This document shows, piece by piece, positions 32,601 through 34,437 of a DNA stretch of 34,437 nt. The notes under the pieces were generated by a model that did no database searches, had not been told where the DNA came from, and saw nothing but the letters and a program-made list of their open reading frames with translations. The stretch is from assembly GCA_900544555.1 (NCBI GenBank), contig UQWD01000020.1, positions 1-34,437 on the forward strand, in the 5' to 3' direction. How positions within the stretch are numbered: position 1 is the first letter of the stretch; every line of letters begins with the position of its first letter. Source of the DNA: an uncultured Eubacteriales bacterium. GTDB lineage: Bacteria; Bacillota; Clostridia; Christensenellales; CAG-138. The position numbers and the translations under genes are program-made.

Positions 32601-33925
32601 TGCGCGGCAATAAGGCCGAACTGAACGCTTTAATTTCCGAAGCGGAAGCGCTTGAGGAAGAAGACTACACAGCGGGTAGCTGGGCTCAGTTTATAACCGC
32701 GCTCGAAGACGCGAAGGACGTTTCTGCGGATGTTGACGCTACGCAGGCAGAGGTCGACGGGGCGAAGGCCACGCTTAAGAACGCGATGGATAACCTGATA
32801 AAGCGCGGCGATAAGGATGCGCTGAGCAACTTAATCGCCGAAGCGGAAGCGCTCAACGAGGCGGATTATACCACCAACACGTGGGCGGCGCTTGTAGAAG
32901 CGCTCGAAGCGGCGAAGACGGTCGTAGCGAATGAAAACGCTTCGCAGCAGGATATTGACGACGCGGCGGACGCGCTTAAATCCGCAATCGACGGACTGAT
33001 CGAGCGCGGCGACAAGGCCGGGCTTAACAGCCTGATAGCCGACGCGGAGGCGCTCGACGAAGAGGACTACACCATCGGCACATGGGCGACGTTCAAAGCC
33101 GCTCTCGATGCCGCGAAGGACGTAGCGGCGAATATAGACGCTACGCAGCCGGAAATCGACGAGGCGAAGGACGCGCTTGAGATCGCCATGAACAACCTGA
33201 TAAAGCGCGGCGACCGTTCCGCACTGAGCGATTTGATTGACGAAGCACAAGCGCTTAACGAAGCCGACTATACCTCCGATACATGGCAGGCGCTTAAAGA
33301 CGCGCTTGAGGCCGCCAAAGCGGTCGTTGAGGACGAGGACGCTTCGCAGCAAGCCATAGACGACGCGGCGGACGCGCTGCGCAACGCAATCGACGGGCTT
33401 ATCGCGCGCGGCGACAAGACGGAACTTAACGGATTGATAGCCGGAGCGGAAGCGCTTAACGAGGCGGACTACACCGCCGGTTCATGGGCTGCGTTCATAA
33501 GCGCGCTTGATTCCGCGAAAGCCGTCGCCGCTGACGCCGACGCTACACAGGCTCAAATCGACGACGCGAAAGCGGCGCTCGAAGCAGCTATGGATGCGTT
33601 GACAAGGCGCGGCGATAAGAGCGGGCTCAACGAGCTGATCAACAAGGCGGAATCTCTTAACTCTAGGGACTATACGGCCGGAACTTGGTCGAAGCTTGTA
33701 AGTGCGCTTGATGAAGCGAAGAAGATAGCGGCGGACGCCGATGCTACACAGGCTCAGATCGACGCAGCTGCGGCAGCCCTGAGCGCCGCGCTCAACGGCT
33801 TGCAGAAGAACCCGTTTATACCGGGTACGGGCGGACAAACGCTGATAGTGGTATCAATTATACTGCTCTTGGCGGCAGCCGCTGTAGCGGTGGTAATCTA
33901 TAGAAGAAGGAATACCGCGCGCTAA
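26603..33925 (+). CDS. giant cell-surface subtilase with PA, Ig-like, beta-helix-like and FIVAR-type regions
   Basis: A 2440-residue exported serine protease. Signal peptide 1-29; I9-like propeptide about 60-155; peptidase S8 domain about 185-650 with D196 (V-L-D-T-G), H264 (G-H-G-T-H-V), oxyanion N359 (A-A-G-N-D) and S585 (G-T-S-M-A-S-P-H). A PA domain is inserted at about 440-525, as in lactocepin and C5a peptidase. Then come Fn3-like beta domains, a BIG2-type Ig domain (about 1056-1140), a Gly-rich beta-helix-like region (about 1140-1510) with recurring I-N-G-G and A-I-G-G-G, and eleven FIVAR-type repeats (1667-2403). The end is IPGTG (2406-2410), a membrane helix and an R-R-R tail, a sortase-like anchor. 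ATG 26603 has AAGGAGG eight bases upstream. It probably degrades host or dietary protein at the cell surface; the substrate is unknown. Confidence 0.92.
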   Translation: MKRRLSRFLAVLVAVTITLSCLPLQTVYASSASNSKYPTLQEAVDNYLQSFDQFDADEQVEFIVELEGKPLVETKTQDVSLESFLSTAKGEAAVSTIKKEQASVKEQLLKNKDAMKIEFEYRVVLNGFAVKAKYSEKERLESIPGVKNVYVAEIYDYIEPKDGYTRATQTSGKLIDSDRANAEGYTGKNVVTAVLDTGLDVNHSAFANVPESVRYDLHDVEAALESGVLKVGQAAASELYISEKIPFAYDYADKDTDVSDSVGHGTHVSGTVGADSDAFTGVAPDAQIMMMKVFSDAQSGASQAWVIAALEDCVVLGVDTINMSLGSGAGFSRETDTVTNQVYQRVEAEGINLLCAAGNDTRAAYKNLLGTDMNLITDPDNGVAGSASTYFEALSVASINEESAFTIYFKAGDNKITFADPNTDDALRFEKALDGQTLEYVPVPGFGDAYDFAEVDVEGKIALVERGTLAFTEKEQNAKDAGAVGLIVYDNEFGELTNMQLNGLLPAVFISKADGRILRNLEDKKISVSVDFAEFLEDPLGGQMSSFSSLGVAPDLTLKPEITAPGGNVYSTLPGGGFGSMSGTSMASPHMAGAAAVMKQYVNEKFPSMSATDKQQLINYLMMSTAVPVVDPDGVAYTPRKQGAGLAQVYSAIHTGAYLTVENSDRTKAELKDNVNGTFSFTFTIHNMSGSPLSYDLSAIPLTAKAETVNGYRCISDSSRVLPESEFTVGFSQNSVTVPANGSVDITVNMQLTDEGKAKLAEFTNGTFLDGFIKLESKNDDEIDLSMPYLGFYGDWAKAPIFDNTIYDDEDPSTYDMSGVYLIDYDWTGYPIGVNMLSGDFDGASADKIAIASRTLGYKLVHPVLGMLRGSKETNHVVTNSDGEEVYTYKEYESRKSYYNPNIDAFSQYLPASGWAPIYEDGGFYEYLPDGEYTYTVTGRIDGTEGTQSISFPIVIDNEAPQILSHQYVEEDGTPYLVVTMRDNHYIMGLQLVNDKGNPLTNVIAEESSEAGSELVYKFDLTEAQAAGEKLGQVMVMDFAQNITESAMFSLTGQEIEPLSVQINQQHIALTMRVDPFQLTATVYPETAVDKSVIWTSEDESVATVTEDGLLTTVGGGTTTIRATAWNGVYGTTEVTVIEPTEELPADYVIRKDGRYEIPADLNRNIVITDDAHNVKLVGDPANTADNPYRDLTFTSENENLNLTVSGLNVLVSGGKSVIQFKGAGNTLALTGVNTFASADNSYYSKALVNVPEDSELTIKGGGTLNITQVSNTYGAGIGGNAGQIAGTITINGGTINGVSYDGGAIIGGGSNAGVKKVTVNGGVLNLELPYYTGRSAYGAGIGSGDTASKGATSIEINGGEINGETQGNSALIGSGYATTVRPNIVINGGKLNLRSSASEIGQLAGGACIGSGAHRTGGDQAVSARITINGGEIIATTNTDAAAIGGGAGVDGAMVYVNGGTVTASTSDDGAAIGGGILPPTSGGELRISAGTVKATATGSGPAIGDSSVDNSDSDRVFEVTLLAPNVKSVSVNGIDWKVFANHPDDENLHLWLAEGTHNVVVETDEGVKRYEVVITAAGNVTATQYFDVTYALSDLTTDASATVYAGETLSGTLSAADGKHLPGSIKVTMGGADAEHTYDAQTGAFSVPNVSGDIVITAAAVEVSVDKSALEAVIAEAEALNEEDYTSGTWTTLSVTLGIANAVYANPDANQNDVDEAADALRDAIDGLIERGDKAELNALITEAEALNAEDYTIGTWATFETALEAAREVAADADAVQAQIDEAKAALETAMDNLIRRGDKDALSDLIAEAEALNEADYTTGTWNTLETALEAAKTVIANENATQQDIDDAADALRDAIDGLIKRGDKTELNSLIEEAEALDEADYTIGTWAALIEALEAAKDVASDVDATQAEVDEAKAALEAAMDNLIKRGDKDALSDLIAEAEALNEADYTTGTWNRLKTALEAARLVVANENASQTEIDEAADALRAAIDGLALRGNKAELNALISEAEALEEEDYTAGSWAQFITALEDAKDVSADVDATQAEVDGAKATLKNAMDNLIKRGDKDALSNLIAEAEALNEADYTTNTWAALVEALEAAKTVVANENASQQDIDDAADALKSAIDGLIERGDKAGLNSLIADAEALDEEDYTIGTWATFKAALDAAKDVAANIDATQPEIDEAKDALEIAMNNLIKRGDRSALSDLIDEAQALNEADYTSDTWQALKDALEAAKAVVEDEDASQQAIDDAADALRNAIDGLIARGDKTELNGLIAGAEALNEADYTAGSWAAFISALDSAKAVAADADATQAQIDDAKAALEAAMDALTRRGDKSGLNELINKAESLNSRDYTAGTWSKLVSALDEAKKIAADADATQAQIDAAAAALSAALNGLQKNPFIPGTGGQTLIVVSIILLLAAAAVAVVIYRRRNTAR
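31604..33814 (+). repeat. eleven tandem 201-bp FIVAR-type coding repeats
   Basis: Units begin at 31604 and every 201 bases to 33614, with no indel in any copy. Each encodes 67 residues of the pattern D-K-x-x-L-x-x-L-I-x-E-A-E-A-L-x-x-x-D-Y-T-x-x-T-W, then A-L-E-A-A-K, Q-x-x-I-D-x-A, A-L-x-x-A-I-D-x-L-I-x-R-G. Odd and even copies form two subtypes, so the higher-order unit is 402 bp. The product is a helical stalk that would lift the protease off the wall. Confidence 0.93.
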
Positions 33926-33961
33926 ACACCATAACGCCATGTCAGCAAATTAAATAAGAAG

Positions 33962-33996
33962 AAGGCCGCTGGTCGTATCAACAGCGGCCTTTTTCT
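33962..33996 (+). terminator. intrinsic terminator of the subtilase gene
   Basis: A perfect 10-bp stem AAGGCCGCTG/CAGCGGCCTT with a 10-base loop is followed by a T-run, 37 bases after the stop codon. Confidence 0.9.
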
Positions 33997-34327
33997 ATGG
34001 GATAATAAGCGATACCGCCGCACATGATGGCAGCGTTCAACGCCATAGCTTTTAGAGGAACTGGTAATTTCAGTTGGAATAGGAATTTGCGCGCAAGCTT
34101 AGGTTATGTGATTTGACTAGCTAAGAGGCAAAACAAGTTAATTTATGATTAAGTCGAGATGAAAGAAACAACATTTGAGGTTCGATAATAACATCTGTCT
34201 GTATAATAGTTTAGAAATATATATATGTGCGCGCCGTATTATTTGTTCTACGCTTATGAGAATACGGATTATGCTGTTTTGGTTAAGAATAACAAGCGGT
34301 TAAGAGCGGTGAAAAGCACGGCCTGTC
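33997..34327. other. AT-rich intergenic region with a doubtful 46-codon ORF
   Basis: No confident gene. A plus-strand ORF from ATG 34225 to TAG 34365 encodes 46 residues beginning M-C-A-P-Y-Y-L-F-Y-A-Y-E-N-T-D-Y. A TATAAT box lies at 34202-34207, but there is no ribosome binding site and the 3' part runs into the terminator-like hairpin, so I do not call it a gene. Confidence 0.4.
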
Positions 34328-34359
34328 AAAAAAACGGGGTTGAGTCTGAGCCGCAACCC
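34328..34359 (-). terminator. minus-strand terminator-like hairpin
   Basis: On the minus strand GGGTTG (34354-34359) pairs with CAACCC (34337-34342), followed by CG and seven U. It implies a minus-strand gene entering from the right edge. Three frames are open at the edge with stops at 34411-34413, further left at about 34396-34398 and beyond, so the C-terminus cannot be chosen. Confidence 0.5.
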
Positions 34360-34373
34360 TTATAGGCTTTCAA

Positions 34374-34404
34374 CCGAACCTGACGACATGTGCGTCAGGT
34401 TCGG
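34374..34404. repeat. perfect 12-bp hairpin
   Basis: CCGAACCTGACG (34374-34385) and CGTCAGGTTCGG (34393-34404) with a 7-base loop. It is next to the terminator-like hairpin and may belong to the same 3' untranslated region or to a dispersed element. Confidence 0.6.
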
Positions 34405-34437
34405 AATGCCTTAAGCAGCAAGGGTTTCTTTGCACGG

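Noticed and set aside
31604..33814. regular repeats as a possible CRISPR array
   Set aside because: The 201-bp units are fully coding, with no spacers, and encode helical FIVAR-type modules.

Overview
The window looks like a stretch of chromosome from a fairly GC-rich anaerobic Clostridia (Bacillota) bacterium, plausibly a gut or fermenter-type member of Oscillospirales or Christensenellales. This placement is an inference from gene content: an ECF-type vitamin transporter, a cohesin/dockerin pair, an [FeFe] hydrogenase, a probable pyrophosphate-type phosphofructokinase, strong AGGAGG ribosome binding sites and TTGACA/TATAAT-type promoters. No tRNA, rRNA, insertion sequence or CRISPR array was seen.

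Layout. (1) Bases 1-4050 are visibly AT-richer than the rest. They hold the 5' end of ychF, a decayed gene remnant behind an orphan promoter, and a small ECF sigma-factor operon on the minus strand: sigma factor, a membrane protein broken by an in-frame TGA, and a secreted Amidase_6-type protein. An orphan 92-codon ORF follows. (2) 4057-10310: a radical SAM protein (minus), then a plus-strand two-component system followed by an ABC ATPase and an 869-residue FtsX-type permease, the usual layout of a peptide- or envelope-stress sensing and export module. (3) 10360-11958: a DJ-1/PfpI protein and an AIM24-family protein.

(4) 12118-20674 is the highlight. It is one minus-strand operon behind a strong promoter and two complete tandem cobalamin riboswitches, each followed by its own intrinsic terminator. 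The six genes encode a secreted 892-residue protein (DUF4430 beta-domain, alpha/alpha-toroid, cohesin-like domain, dockerin), a membrane-anchored cohesin-like protein, a DUF4430 lipoprotein, and an ECF transporter (EcfT, a double ATPase, an S component). Taken together they suggest a surface system that captures corrinoid with transcobalamin-like domains, tethers the capture protein by a cohesin-dockerin contact, and hands the ligand to an ECF importer.

(5) 20702-25200: trpS (minus), a phosphofructokinase and a CpI-length [FeFe] hydrogenase with a Rex-like operator over its promoter. (6) 25279-33996: an ArsR-type regulator divergent from a 2440-residue cell-surface subtilase with a PA insert, Ig-like and beta-helix-like regions, eleven FIVAR-type repeats of exactly 201 bp and an IPGTG sorting-like tail. 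The right end holds hairpins and probably the 3' end of an incoming minus-strand unit.
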